DNA of 64,000 bases from Rahnella inusitata_A. GTDB lineage: Bacteria > Pseudomonadota > Gammaproteobacteria > Enterobacterales > Enterobacteriaceae. A program made the translations under genes and the position numbers. Where the stretch lies: the NCBI RefSeq assembly GCF_965118895.1, contig NZ_CBCPJJ010000008.1, positions 372,001 to 436,000 on the forward strand. Direction: 5' to 3'. Each line of letters starts with the position of its first letter. Positions within the stretch are counted from its first letter, which is position 1. Below the pieces are notes generated by a model, which saw only the letters and a program-made list of their open reading frames with translations, was not told where the DNA came from and ran no database searches. Shown one piece after another: positions 35,475-44,065 of the stretch.

Positions 35475-36773
35475 TCAGATTTTTTCTGCGGACAAGCCCG
35501 GAGAAAGGTAACGGTTTTCTTCAATATAATTTTCGGACTCGCTCTTAAATTCATTTCGCTGTTTGCCGTGGAAACATAACCAACCGACAAATAACCCCAA
35601 AGCGACAATGGTAGATAAAATTGAATACAGCGCGACAGGTCCTGCATCGAGTAATAATGGCGTGACAAACGCCAGCAGCCCGCAGGAGAGTCTGGAAATC
35701 GCCACGATGACGCCCTGCGCCGTTGATCTCAGCATGGTCGGGAAAGATTCCTGCGACCAGACTTTCATGATCCCTTCGAAAGCCAGGCCGCTGCCGAGCG
35801 CGGTAAAGAACAGGCAGCAGAACCAGGAAAGTGGCGAGAAGTTAAAAATGACCGGCAGGAAAAAGCCCCCGGCAAAGCAGAATGCGCCGACGATAAAGGT
35901 CGGGATACGTTTAGGCGTATCGACGAAGCGCATGAACAATAGCCCGGCGATCACGCCGACCGGCAAGGTCAGCAGATTCCACAAAGAGTTTTTCTCGACG
36001 CTGATACCGACCACATTGACGGCGACGTAGGTGCCGAACTGCCCGCCGGTATTGGCGGCCAGGTTGGTGAACATATAGAAGATGCACAACGAGACAAAGG
36101 GCAGCAGATACTTGCCTTTGACCAGATCCCGGTACGCCACTTTCTGCGCGCGAACCGTGGTCAGACCTTTTTTGAACTCACTACGGGCGGTGAGCCACAT
36201 CGGGGATTCCGGGATCGTGCAGCGCAGTGCCAATAAAATCACCGCCACGGCGCACACGTGCAGATACATCAGCTGTCCGCCGACATGCCCCCAGCCGCCG
36301 ACCACGGCGGAGATCGCCATCGTGGTGACGATACCCAGAAACCACAGCAGGTTAGACAGACCAATAATTTTGCCGCGATTTTTATCCGTGGCGGCTTCGG
36401 AAATGGTCGCCAGCGAAACCGGTAAATCCGCGCCCGTGGCCAGACCGACGAAAACCGTACCGGTTAACAGCATCGAAAAATGATTGCCGAACGCTAATAA
36501 CAGCGTGCCAACAATAATCATGATCATGGTGGCTATAAATACCCTTCGCCGCCCGTAACAATCCCCCAGCCTGCCACCGAATAATGCGCCAAGTGCAATG
36601 CATAAGGTTAATATTCCGGAAAGAATTCCTATTTCAAAGGACGAAGTACCGATCGCTTTTTGATATATCACCAGTGCGGTACCGTTTGAAACAATGGCGG
36701 CTGAATCAATATAAGATGCCATCCCTGATACCACACCCACGTACCAGGGATTGGGTTGTTTGATTATAAACAT
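35475..36773 (-). CDS. MFS sugar porter, probable rhamnoside transporter
   Basis: A 432-residue major facilitator with 12 predicted helices. The start is the ATG at 36773 after AAAGGA. The sugar-porter signature between helices 2 and 3 is GGRLGDCYGRRRVF, and after helix 6 there is PESPMWLTA, a variant of PESPRWL. It sits directly before the rhamnosidase gene in the same transcript, so it probably imports the rhamnoside hydrolysed there. This is inferred from context. Confidence 0.88.
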   Translation of the reverse strand: MFIIKQPNPWYVGVVSGMASYIDSAAIVSNGTALVIYQKAIGTSSFEIGILSGILTLCIALGALFGGRLGDCYGRRRVFIATMIMIIVGTLLLAFGNHFSMLLTGTVFVGLATGADLPVSLATISEAATDKNRGKIIGLSNLLWFLGIVTTMAISAVVGGWGHVGGQLMYLHVCAVAVILLALRCTIPESPMWLTARSEFKKGLTTVRAQKVAYRDLVKGKYLLPFVSLCIFYMFTNLAANTGGQFGTYVAVNVVGISVEKNSLWNLLTLPVGVIAGLLFMRFVDTPKRIPTFIVGAFCFAGGFFLPVIFNFSPLSWFCCLFFTALGSGLAFEGIMKVWSQESFPTMLRSTAQGVIVAISRLSCGLLAFVTPLLLDAGPVALYSILSTIVALGLFVGWLCFHGKQRNEFKSESENYIEENRYLSPGLSAEKI

Positions 36774-36858
36774 AATGATTCCTTTAGAGGTTATTGTGAT
36801 GATTAGCACTTCATCTCTTTATTCCCTGTGATTTATCTAAATATGTTATTTGTTGTCA

Positions 36859-37713
36859 TCAGATCACACTATTACTCACACGTGCGCGCTCCTGAGAAGG
36901 CGTTCGCGAGAATTGCTTTTTATAGGCTTCCGTCAGCCTGGCGTGATGGGTAAATCCGCACATCAGCGCAATTTCACCAATGGCGTAATCCGTGGTGCGT
37001 AATAATTCCTGGGTTTTAAGCAACCGGTAGCGTAACTGGAATTTCTCTGGTGTATATCCGGTGGTCTGTTTTATAAAACGAAACATGGTTCGCTTAGTAA
37101 TACCGCTGGTTTCGCACAACCCCTGCCAGCTGATAGCGCAGTGGTAGTTTTCAAGAAGATGGTTGAGCAGGTAACGCTTGCCGCTTTCTGTCCGGCCTGA
37201 TTTTTCTTCTTTTTTCGTCGCGCAGCAATAAAGTAAGCTGATGATGGAAAGCAGCGCTGACTCGGTAGAAGAAAAATAATCCGCATCGGAATCGAGATCG
37301 CTTTTATTATTCATCACGCCCGCCAGCCGGATAACGGCTTCCAGTTCAATCTCACTCAACGCCACCCGTTTATTTTTTAGCGGCGATGTTCGCTCCCTTA
37401 CCCCTTCTTTTAATACATCAATATTTTTAATAAAATGAAAAGGCCGGGTCCGGTGCAACAAAATATTAATCACGGACAATTCATTTGCCGATTCATAGCA
37501 GTGAATATCACTGGCAGACACCAGAAAGAAATCGCCCTGACAAATAAACTGCACCTGATCATTAATAATATGAAATCCGCTGCCGTGGCGGACAATGACC
37601 AGTTCATCAAATTCGTGCGCGTGGACATCCTCCATCATCTGATGGTGCATATCAAATAAGCTGAACGCATGTTCGTCTGAAAGAAAGAAATCATCGACGC
37701 GTAATATCTTCAT
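36859..37713 (-). CDS. AraC-family regulator of the rhamnosidase module
   Basis: A 284-residue regulator with an N-terminal cupin sensor (about residues 5-110, containing HAHEFDELVIVRHGSGFHI) and a C-terminal double helix-turn-helix (about 185-280). The C-terminal domain includes TTDYAIGEIALMCGFTHHARLTEAYKKQF, typical of RhaS/RhaR-type activators. It lies upstream of the transporter and rhamnosidase on the same strand with an 85-bp gap that may hold its target promoter. It probably senses L-rhamnose or a rhamnoside. Confidence 0.88.
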   Translation of the reverse strand: MKILRVDDFFLSDEHAFSLFDMHHQMMEDVHAHEFDELVIVRHGSGFHIINDQVQFICQGDFFLVSASDIHCYESANELSVINILLHRTRPFHFIKNIDVLKEGVRERTSPLKNKRVALSEIELEAVIRLAGVMNNKSDLDSDADYFSSTESALLSIISLLYCCATKKEEKSGRTESGKRYLLNHLLENYHCAISWQGLCETSGITKRTMFRFIKQTTGYTPEKFQLRYRLLKTQELLRTTDYAIGEIALMCGFTHHARLTEAYKKQFSRTPSQERARVSNSVI

Positions 37714-37944
37714 CTCTTCACCGGTTAATTGTGAAAATGGCGTATTCCTTTATATCCTCACGCATATTATAAACGATAATTTTCGATGTAATGATTAGAC
37801 CGTAATAACGATGACAAGTCCATATAGCGCGGTGGCACTGTGGCGTAAACGACAGTGATGTTAGTTTCACTTTCGACAATCGTATTGGGTTCAGGGGTGA
37901 ATAACGCGGTCGCGGGAGGCGATAAATTGCACAAAGGTAAAGGG

Positions 37945-37973
37945 TTAACGCCTTAACCTATTCACGCTATAAT
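37945..37973 (+). promoter_or_regulatory. hslJ promoter
   Basis: A perfect -10 (TATAAT, 37968-37973) lies 17 bases after a -35-like TTAACG (37945-37950), about 78 bases before the hslJ start. It fits sigma-70. A heat-shock promoter was not evident. Confidence 0.6.
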
Positions 37974-38050
37974 AGCCGAGAAAATGACGCATTTGTCAGG
38001 TGAATCTATCGACAAGATGGATGCGGATGGAATATATCTCAGGAGAGAAG

Positions 38051-38473
38051 ATGAAAAAGGCACTGTTTATTCTGGCTACGGCCATGGCTCTGAGCGCATG
38101 CAGCATGAATCAGAACACGGCGGTTAAACAAACCGACTTACAGCATCATCGTTTTGAGCTGCTGAGCGTTGACGGCCAGACCGTTCCCGTCGCGCAGGGG
38201 CGCATTCCGGAGATTGAGTTCGGTGAGAAAATGCACGTTTCCGGCAAGATGTGTAATAACTTCTTCGGACAGGGTGAACTGCAAAACAGCGTGCTGACCG
38301 TCAAAGGTCTGGCCTCAACCCGCATTCTGTGCAGCGACGAAAATCTCAATAAATGGGATCAGGTGATCGGTGAAGTGCTCAACAATGGCGCGGCATTAAA
38401 CTTACAGGATCATAAACTGACCCTGACCCAGGGTAAACATACGCTGGTATACCGCCTGAAAGACCGCATGTAA
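38051..38473 (+). CDS. hslJ: Heat-inducible lipoprotein HslJ, META domain
   Basis: A 140-residue outer-membrane lipoprotein. The ATG at 38051 follows AGGAGAGAAG, and the lipobox is ALSAC (Cys about residue 17). A META domain follows, with HRFELLSVDGQ, a cysteine pair and LTLTQGKHTLVYR. HslJ is linked to novobiocin resistance and heat induction in E. coli. There it lies next to ldhA; here it is 11.8 kb away because of the accessory block. Confidence 0.94.
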   Translation: MKKALFILATAMALSACSMNQNTAVKQTDLQHHRFELLSVDGQTVPVAQGRIPEIEFGEKMHVSGKMCNNFFGQGELQNSVLTVKGLASTRILCSDENLNKWDQVIGEVLNNGAALNLQDHKLTLTQGKHTLVYRLKDRM

Positions 38474-38492
38474 TCACCCAACTTACCTGCAA

Positions 38493-38520
38493 AAACGCCA
38501 AACCTGAGTTTGGCGTTTAT
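38493..38520. terminator. Bidirectional terminator between hslJ and ydbJ
   Basis: AAACGCCAAAC (38493-38503) and GTTTGGCGTTT (38508-38518) form a perfect 11-bp stem with a CTGA loop. The stem reaches into the ydbJ stop codon (38517-38519). Confidence 0.85.
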
Positions 38521-38801
38521 CCCGCAGTACAGCGGCCTTGCATTAATGCCGTTTCTGAACACTGGCGACCATTTGACATGGAGCACATCCCGACGCGGCT
38601 GCCATCAAGCTGCGGTGCCAGTCGCAATTGCCCGCCCGCCATCGAACAGGCTGCATAAGCCGGGCTGTCCATATTCACGGTACGCGCGCCGACATTCACG
38701 CTGTTGCCTTTTTGTGGAACATCAGCCGAATCTTCATGGCTGCTGCAGGCGGCTAACACCAGCACGCCGGTGGCCAGTAACACGCGAAACGCAGTGATCA
38801 T
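38517..38801 (-). CDS. ydbJ: YdbJ, DUF333 lipoprotein
   Basis: A 94-residue lipoprotein. The start at 38801 follows AGGAG. The lipobox is VLAAC (Cys about residue 19), and the DUF333 domain is recognised by AYAACSMAGGQL, then MCSMSNGRQCSETAL and GRC, with conserved Cys residues. The frame continues upstream to 38873 without a ribosome site. It lies between hslJ and nifJ as in E. coli. Function is unknown. Confidence 0.9.
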   Translation of the reverse strand: MITAFRVLLATGVLVLAACSSHEDSADVPQKGNSVNVGARTVNMDSPAYAACSMAGGQLRLAPQLDGSRVGMCSMSNGRQCSETALMQGRCTAG

Positions 38802-39109
38802 CTGTCCTGCTCCTGAAAAGTAGGTTGTAGCGGGGATTTTTTTAGAACGGTCATCATATCCGACGTTTTTCATCTGCGTCGAGTCCTCCTGCGAAAGAAC
38901 ATCAACTTTTTCCTAAAAAACGGGCTTTTGTTCATAAACCGAAACACTTTTCTTTCCTGCGCAAGCCAAATCATTCACCTGACTAATAAAAACCCATGCA
39001 CACAATCAGGATAAATTGATTATTCCGCCCTCTGCTAAGCTTTTATCATTCTTGCCAGCATAACCAAAAGTTTGCTGGCCTGTTTTTGTGAGCAAGCAAA
39101 GGGTATTCC
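38802..39109. other. Divergent promoter region of ydbJ and nifJ
   Basis: A 308-bp region with no gene. A possible -10 (TATCAT, 39043-39048) lies upstream of nifJ. I saw no convincing FNR site or small RNA here. Confidence 0.4.
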
Positions 39110-42100
39110 ATGATCACCACTGACGGTAATAACGCAGTCGCTTCCGTGGCTTATCGTACTAACGAAGTGATTGCTATCTACCCGATCACGCCGAGTTCTA
39201 CCATGGCCGAAATTGCAGGCGCATGGTCTGGCGAAGGGAAGAAAAACGTGTGGGGCGATGTCCCGACGGTAATGGAAATGCAGTCGGAGGCCGGGGCGAT
39301 TTCCACTGTCCACGGCGCGTTGCAAACCGGCGCGCTGTCCACCTCTTTTACTTCGTCGCAGGGTCTGCTGCTGATGATCCCGGTACTGTACAAACTGGCC
39401 GGTCAACTGACGCCGTTTGTGCTGCATGTTGCTGCCCGCACCGTCGCAACGCATGCGCTGTCGATTTTTGGCGATCATTCAGATGTCATGGCCGTTCGCC
39501 AGACCGGTTGCGCCCTGCTCTCTGCCGCCAGCGTGCAGGAAGCCCAGGATTTCGCGCTGATTTCACAGGTCGCCAGCCTCAACAGCCGCGTGCCGTTTAT
39601 CCATTTCTTCGACGGTTTCCGCACCTCGCACGAAATCAATAAAATCGCGCCGCTGAGTGACGATACGCTCCAGCAGATGCTGCCTCAGGCGCAAATCGAC
39701 GCCCACCGCGCACGCGCACTTTCGCCCGATCATCCGGTCATTCGCGGCACGTCCGCCAATCCGGACACCTTCTTCCAGTCGCGCGAAGCCACCAACCCGT
39801 ATTACAACGCCACCTGCCAGCACGTCATTGACGCCATGAATGCTTTTGCCGCCCTCACCGGCCGTCAATATAAGCCGTTCGAATACGTCGGCGATCCGCA
39901 GGCTGAACGCGTGATTGTGCTGATGGGATCGGGTATCGGCACCGCCGAAGAAGTCATTGAAACCCTGAACGCACGCGGCGAAAAAGTCGGTGTATTGAAG
40001 GTGCGTCTGTATCGTCCGTTCAGTGCAGAACATCTGCTGGCCGTACTGCCACAAAGTGTCAAAAGCATCGCGGTGCTCGATCGCACTAAAGAACCAGGCG
40101 CACTGGCGGAGCCGCTTTATCTCGACGTAATGACCGCGCTGGCGGAAGCCTATTCACGCGGCGAACGCGATTCGCTGCCAAAAGTGATCGGCGGACGCTA
40201 CGGATTGTCCTCGAAAGAATTCGGCCCCGACTGCGTGCTTTCCGTGTTTCGCGAACTGTCGCTCAGCCAGCCGCGTCCGCGCTTTACCGTAGGGATTTAT
40301 GACGACGTGACCGGCCTTTCATTGCCGGTAATTGAAGAAGAGTTGCCTGAACGCGCCTCGCTGGAAGCCTTGTTCTACGGGCTGGGGAGCGACGGTTCCG
40401 TCTCAGCGACCAAGAACAATATCAAGATTATCGGCAACAGCACACCGATGTACGCGCAGGGCTATTTCGTTTACGACTCCAAAAAGGCCGGTGGCCTCAC
40501 GGTATCGCACCTGCGTGTCAGCGAAAACCCGATCAAATCCGCCTATCTGGTGACACAGGCTCATTTCGTTGCCTGTCATCAGTGGCAGTTTATCGACCTG
40601 TATCAGATGGCCGAACGCCTGCGCCACGGTGGGATCTTCCTGCTGAATACGCCCTTCAGCGCCGAAGAAGTCTGGGCGAGACTACCGCTGGAAGTTCAGG
40701 CTACGCTGCATCAGCGCGAAGCGCGTTTCTACGTCATCAACGCCGCGAAAATTGCTCGCGAATGCCGCCTCGGCGCGCGTATTAATACCGTCATGCAGAT
40801 GGCCTTTTTCCACCTGACCAAAATTCTGCCAGGTGATGAAGCGCTAAAAGAATTGCAGGGCGCAATTGCCCGCAGCTACAGCAGCAAAGGCGAAGACGTG
40901 GTCACCCGCAACTGGATGGCGCTCGGCGCGACGCTGGAACAACTGGTTGCCGTACCGTTGGAGCCGATCCCACAAAATCCGCATAAACGTCCGCCGATTG
41001 TCTCCGATGCCGCACCGGATTTCGTTAAAACGGTGACTGCCGCGATGCTGGCAGGGCTTGGCGATGCGCTGCCGGTTTCAGCATTCCCGCCGGACGGTAC
41101 CTGGCCGACCGGCACCACGCAGTGGGAGAAACGCAATATTGCCGAAGAAGTGCCGATCTGGAAGCCGGATTTGTGTACTCAGTGCAACCACTGCGTCGCC
41201 GCCTGCCCGCATTCCGCGATCCGCGCCAAAGTGGTCCAGCCGCAGGAAATGGAAAGCGCGCCGTCGGCATTGCAGTCGCTGGACGTGAAATCCCGCGATA
41301 TGCGTGGTCAGAAATACGTGCTTCAGGTCGCACCGGAAGACTGCACTGGCTGTAATTTGTGTGTCGAAGTCTGCCCGGCGAAAGATCGTCAGGATCCGTC
41401 GATTAAAGCCATCAACATGGCCGACCGCATTGAGCATCTGGAAGTCGAACGCGCCAACTACGATTTCTTCCTCAAGCTGCCTGAAATTGATAAAATCACG
41501 CTGGAGCGCATCGATATCCGCACCTCGCAGCTGATCACTCCGCTGTTCGAGTATTCCGGTGCCTGCTCCGGTTGTGGCGAAACGCCTTATATTAAGCTCA
41601 TCACCCAGCTGTACGGCGATCGTTTGCTGATTGCTAACGCTACCGGTTGCTCCTCGATTTACGGTGGTAATTTGCCGTCGACGCCGTACACCACCAACGC
41701 CGAAGGCCGGGGCCCTGCATGGGCAAACTCGCTGTTTGAAGACAACGCCGAGTTCGGTCTGGGCTTTCGCCTGACGGTCGATCAGCACCGTCGCCGCGTA
41801 CTGCGTCTGGTGGCATCACTGGAAGAACATATTCCGGCTGAATTGCTGGGTGGCCTGCGTGACGACACCGTCGCGCCGGAAGTAAAACGTGAACATGTCA
41901 CCGCGCTGCGTAAAATTCTGGCGGATATCGATACCCCTGACGCCCGTCAGCTGGCGACCGACGCCGATCACTTAGTGGATAAATCCATCTGGCTGATTGG
42001 CGGTGACGGCTGGGCTTACGACATCGGCTTCGGCGGTCTGGATCACGTCCTCAGCCTGACTGAAAACGTCAACGTGCTGGTGCTTGATACCCAGTGTTAT

Positions 42101-42631
42101 TCCAACACCGGTGGTCAGCAGTCGAAAGCCACCCCGCTCGGCGCGGTCACGAAATTCGCCGAACAGGGCAAGCGCAAATCGCGCAAAGATCTGGGCGTCA
42201 GCATGATGATGTATGGGCATGTGTACGTTGCACAGATTTCGCTTGGCGCGCAGCTGAACCAGACGGTGAAAGCCATACAGGAAGCCGAAGCCTATCCGGG
42301 GCCGTCGCTGATTATCGCGTACAGCCCGTGCGAGGAGCACGGCTATGACCTTGCGCTCAGCCATGATCAGATGAAACAGCTGACCACTACCGGATTCTGG
42401 CCGCTGTACCGGTTTGATCCGCGTCGCGTGGAGGAAGGTAAACCGGCACTGGCGCTGGACTCCCGTCCGCCGGGCGCAGGGCTGACGGATACGCTCAACA
42501 ACGAACAGCGTTTCCGCAGGCTCAACGCCCAGCAGCCGGAAGTCGCCACCGCGTTGTATGCGGCGGCAGAGAAAGAGCTGAAGCAGAAGTATGAGTTTTT
42601 GGCCATGCTGGCGGGGAAAAGTGCTGACTAA
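39110..42631 (+). CDS. nifJ: Pyruvate:flavodoxin/ferredoxin oxidoreductase
   Basis: A 1173-residue single-chain enzyme that oxidises pyruvate to acetyl-CoA and CO2, reducing flavodoxin or ferredoxin. The N-terminal pyruvate and TPP-related domains start with NEVIAIYPITPSSTMAE. Two ferredoxin clusters follow at about residues 690-760 (CTQCNHCVAACP and CTGCNLCVEVCP). The TPP-binding domain has CSGCGETPYIKL, ANATGCSSIYGG and GDGWAYDIGFGG. Lengths match E. coli YdbK (1174). It could support nitrogen fixation in diazotrophic relatives, or stress and anaerobic metabolism. Nothing in the window shows nif genes. Confidence 0.97.
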   Translation: MITTDGNNAVASVAYRTNEVIAIYPITPSSTMAEIAGAWSGEGKKNVWGDVPTVMEMQSEAGAISTVHGALQTGALSTSFTSSQGLLLMIPVLYKLAGQLTPFVLHVAARTVATHALSIFGDHSDVMAVRQTGCALLSAASVQEAQDFALISQVASLNSRVPFIHFFDGFRTSHEINKIAPLSDDTLQQMLPQAQIDAHRARALSPDHPVIRGTSANPDTFFQSREATNPYYNATCQHVIDAMNAFAALTGRQYKPFEYVGDPQAERVIVLMGSGIGTAEEVIETLNARGEKVGVLKVRLYRPFSAEHLLAVLPQSVKSIAVLDRTKEPGALAEPLYLDVMTALAEAYSRGERDSLPKVIGGRYGLSSKEFGPDCVLSVFRELSLSQPRPRFTVGIYDDVTGLSLPVIEEELPERASLEALFYGLGSDGSVSATKNNIKIIGNSTPMYAQGYFVYDSKKAGGLTVSHLRVSENPIKSAYLVTQAHFVACHQWQFIDLYQMAERLRHGGIFLLNTPFSAEEVWARLPLEVQATLHQREARFYVINAAKIARECRLGARINTVMQMAFFHLTKILPGDEALKELQGAIARSYSSKGEDVVTRNWMALGATLEQLVAVPLEPIPQNPHKRPPIVSDAAPDFVKTVTAAMLAGLGDALPVSAFPPDGTWPTGTTQWEKRNIAEEVPIWKPDLCTQCNHCVAACPHSAIRAKVVQPQEMESAPSALQSLDVKSRDMRGQKYVLQVAPEDCTGCNLCVEVCPAKDRQDPSIKAINMADRIEHLEVERANYDFFLKLPEIDKITLERIDIRTSQLITPLFEYSGACSGCGETPYIKLITQLYGDRLLIANATGCSSIYGGNLPSTPYTTNAEGRGPAWANSLFEDNAEFGLGFRLTVDQHRRRVLRLVASLEEHIPAELLGGLRDDTVAPEVKREHVTALRKILADIDTPDARQLATDADHLVDKSIWLIGGDGWAYDIGFGGLDHVLSLTENVNVLVLDTQCYSNTGGQQSKATPLGAVTKFAEQGKRKSRKDLGVSMMMYGHVYVAQISLGAQLNQTVKAIQEAEAYPGPSLIIAYSPCEEHGYDLALSHDQMKQLTTTGFWPLYRFDPRRVEEGKPALALDSRPPGAGLTDTLNNEQRFRRLNAQQPEVATALYAAAEKELKQKYEFLAMLAGKSAD

Positions 42632-42645
42632 GGTCAGCTTTTAAA

Positions 42646-43240
42646 TCAACGTCAAGGTCAAAGTCGTGGGCGCCGGCCCACACCGGGTTAAGGGGCGTAA
42701 ACGCGCCCCTTAACAATCCTGCGTTTATTTTAAAAAGCGCTATCGCGGGAATGATGGACCTGTTCTGCGGCTAATGAGGGTGGCGCAAAACCCTGCCGCT
42801 GCGCGGTACCTTCTCTCGGTGCTGGAGCCTAGGGTCTCCAGCCCGCTCCGTTCAGCAGGATTTTTTGATCGCGCCATCTCACCATTTTCAAAGACAAGAC
42901 CAAGTCATTTTCTATTTTCTATTTTTCTATTTTTTTATTTTCTTTTTTCGTCCTGAGTCGGTGAGGTTGTGACCTAAAAAGTGTCTGGCCGCGTTCAAAA
43001 ATCGCGCCGTAGCGAGAGGTGGAAAACCGCGCGTCTTTTTGCGCGGGTTGTAACCCGAGCGAAGGGCATCGCGCAGCGGCGGGATTTTGCGGCAATAGCG
43101 GTAATATCTGAAACAGAGCCAGGATGCATGGCACATGTTTTAAAAAACCCGGGAGTCCAGAGGGCGCGCGTTTACGCGTCCTTTGGGCCGGTGTGGGTGG
43201 CAACCCACGGTGTTGACCTTGACCTTGACCTTGAATTTGA
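42646..43240. repeat. Long palindromic intergenic repeat, copy C (full palindrome)
   Basis: About 595 bp between the convergent nifJ and GntR genes. The left arm (42646-42886) and right arm (42955-43240) are inverted, diverged copies of each other, separated by a pyrimidine-rich strand. The left end TCAACGTCAAGGTCAAAG mirrors the right end TTGACCTTGACCTTGA. Inside each end lie two small hairpins (GTGGGC/GCCCAC then TTAAGGGGCG/CGCCCCTTAA on the left), followed by a CCGCTGCGCGG core. It lacks the TTTCGGTTTCTTA module of copies A and B. The right end stops about 20 bases before the GntR stop codon. Confidence 0.85.
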
Positions 43241-43258
43241 ATTCAACTTGAAGTTGAA

Positions 43259-43972
43259 TTACCCCCCTGATCCAAGCCGATGCTTATGCCCCTTCATCAA
43301 ACTCAATGATGCTGAATAAGCTTCCCCCTCGTCCCCCGCCATGATCGCTTCGTAAATCCTTTTATGTTCGTTCAGACACATTCCACCTTCCTTTGAGGAA
43401 AATTCGAAAAACCATTTGAAAATGGTGGTCAGCACATTGCCGAACGGGACGTAAAAGCAATTGCCGGAGGAGATGAAAATCATCCTGTGAAACTGGGTGT
43501 CGATGTCTACCCACGCCTGCGCGTCGAAATTTTCCGCGACGTGACACATCTGGCGATAGATCCGCGAGAGCTCGATCCGCTGTTCTTTGCTGGCGTTGAC
43601 GGCAGCAAGCGCAGTGGCGTGCGGTTCGATGGCTTTGCGAAATTCAAGAAACTGATGATAAATCTCTTCGGTCGCTTCCATGCCCTGCATCCACTCCAGC
43701 AGTTGCGGATCGAGCATATTCCATTGCGGACGCTCTTTTACGCGCGTGCCGATTTTCGGGCGGGATTCCAGCAGACCTTTCGACGTGAGCAGTTTCAGCG
43801 CTTCGCGTAAGGCCGTGCGGCTGACGCCAAACTGCTCGCCGAGCTCGATTTCACTCGGCAAAATGGCACCGCAGGCCAGTTCGCCGGAGAGAATTTTACG
43901 GGCGATATCACGGGCAATATGAGTATTAAGGCCGCGCGTCATACCAGCGGCGGTTTCAAACTGCATCGTCAT
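43259..43972 (-). CDS. GntR-family (FadR subfamily) regulator of the alginate locus
   Basis: A 237-residue regulator. The N-terminal winged helix-turn-helix has LPSEIELGEQFGVSRTALREALKLL (about residues 35-65), and an FCD domain follows (about 90-230, with DTQFHRMIFISSGN and the late His of NEHKRIYEAI). It is the last gene of a minus-strand set with a DEH-reductase-like SDR and two lyases. It should sense an alginate breakdown product such as KDG or DEH. A sequence matching the FadR-subfamily operator lies before the first lyase gene (48351-48363). The stop lies beside repeat C. Confidence 0.87.
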   Translation of the reverse strand: MTMQFETAAGMTRGLNTHIARDIARKILSGELACGAILPSEIELGEQFGVSRTALREALKLLTSKGLLESRPKIGTRVKERPQWNMLDPQLLEWMQGMEATEEIYHQFLEFRKAIEPHATALAAVNASKEQRIELSRIYRQMCHVAENFDAQAWVDIDTQFHRMIFISSGNCFYVPFGNVLTTIFKWFFEFSSKEGGMCLNEHKRIYEAIMAGDEGEAYSASLSLMKGHKHRLGSGG

Positions 43973-44065
43973 GCTATTCCCTTTTTATGTGCAGATTGCC
44001 GACAGCATAGTTCAGGCGGCGAAACGCTGCATGCGTCCGCCGCGAGGAAACTCACGAACTGTGCG

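Noticed and set aside
38802..39109. MicC-like sRNA beside nifJ, as found near ydbK in E. coli
   Set aside because: No MicC-like sequence or terminator was found on either side of nifJ; the downstream side is occupied by repeat C.
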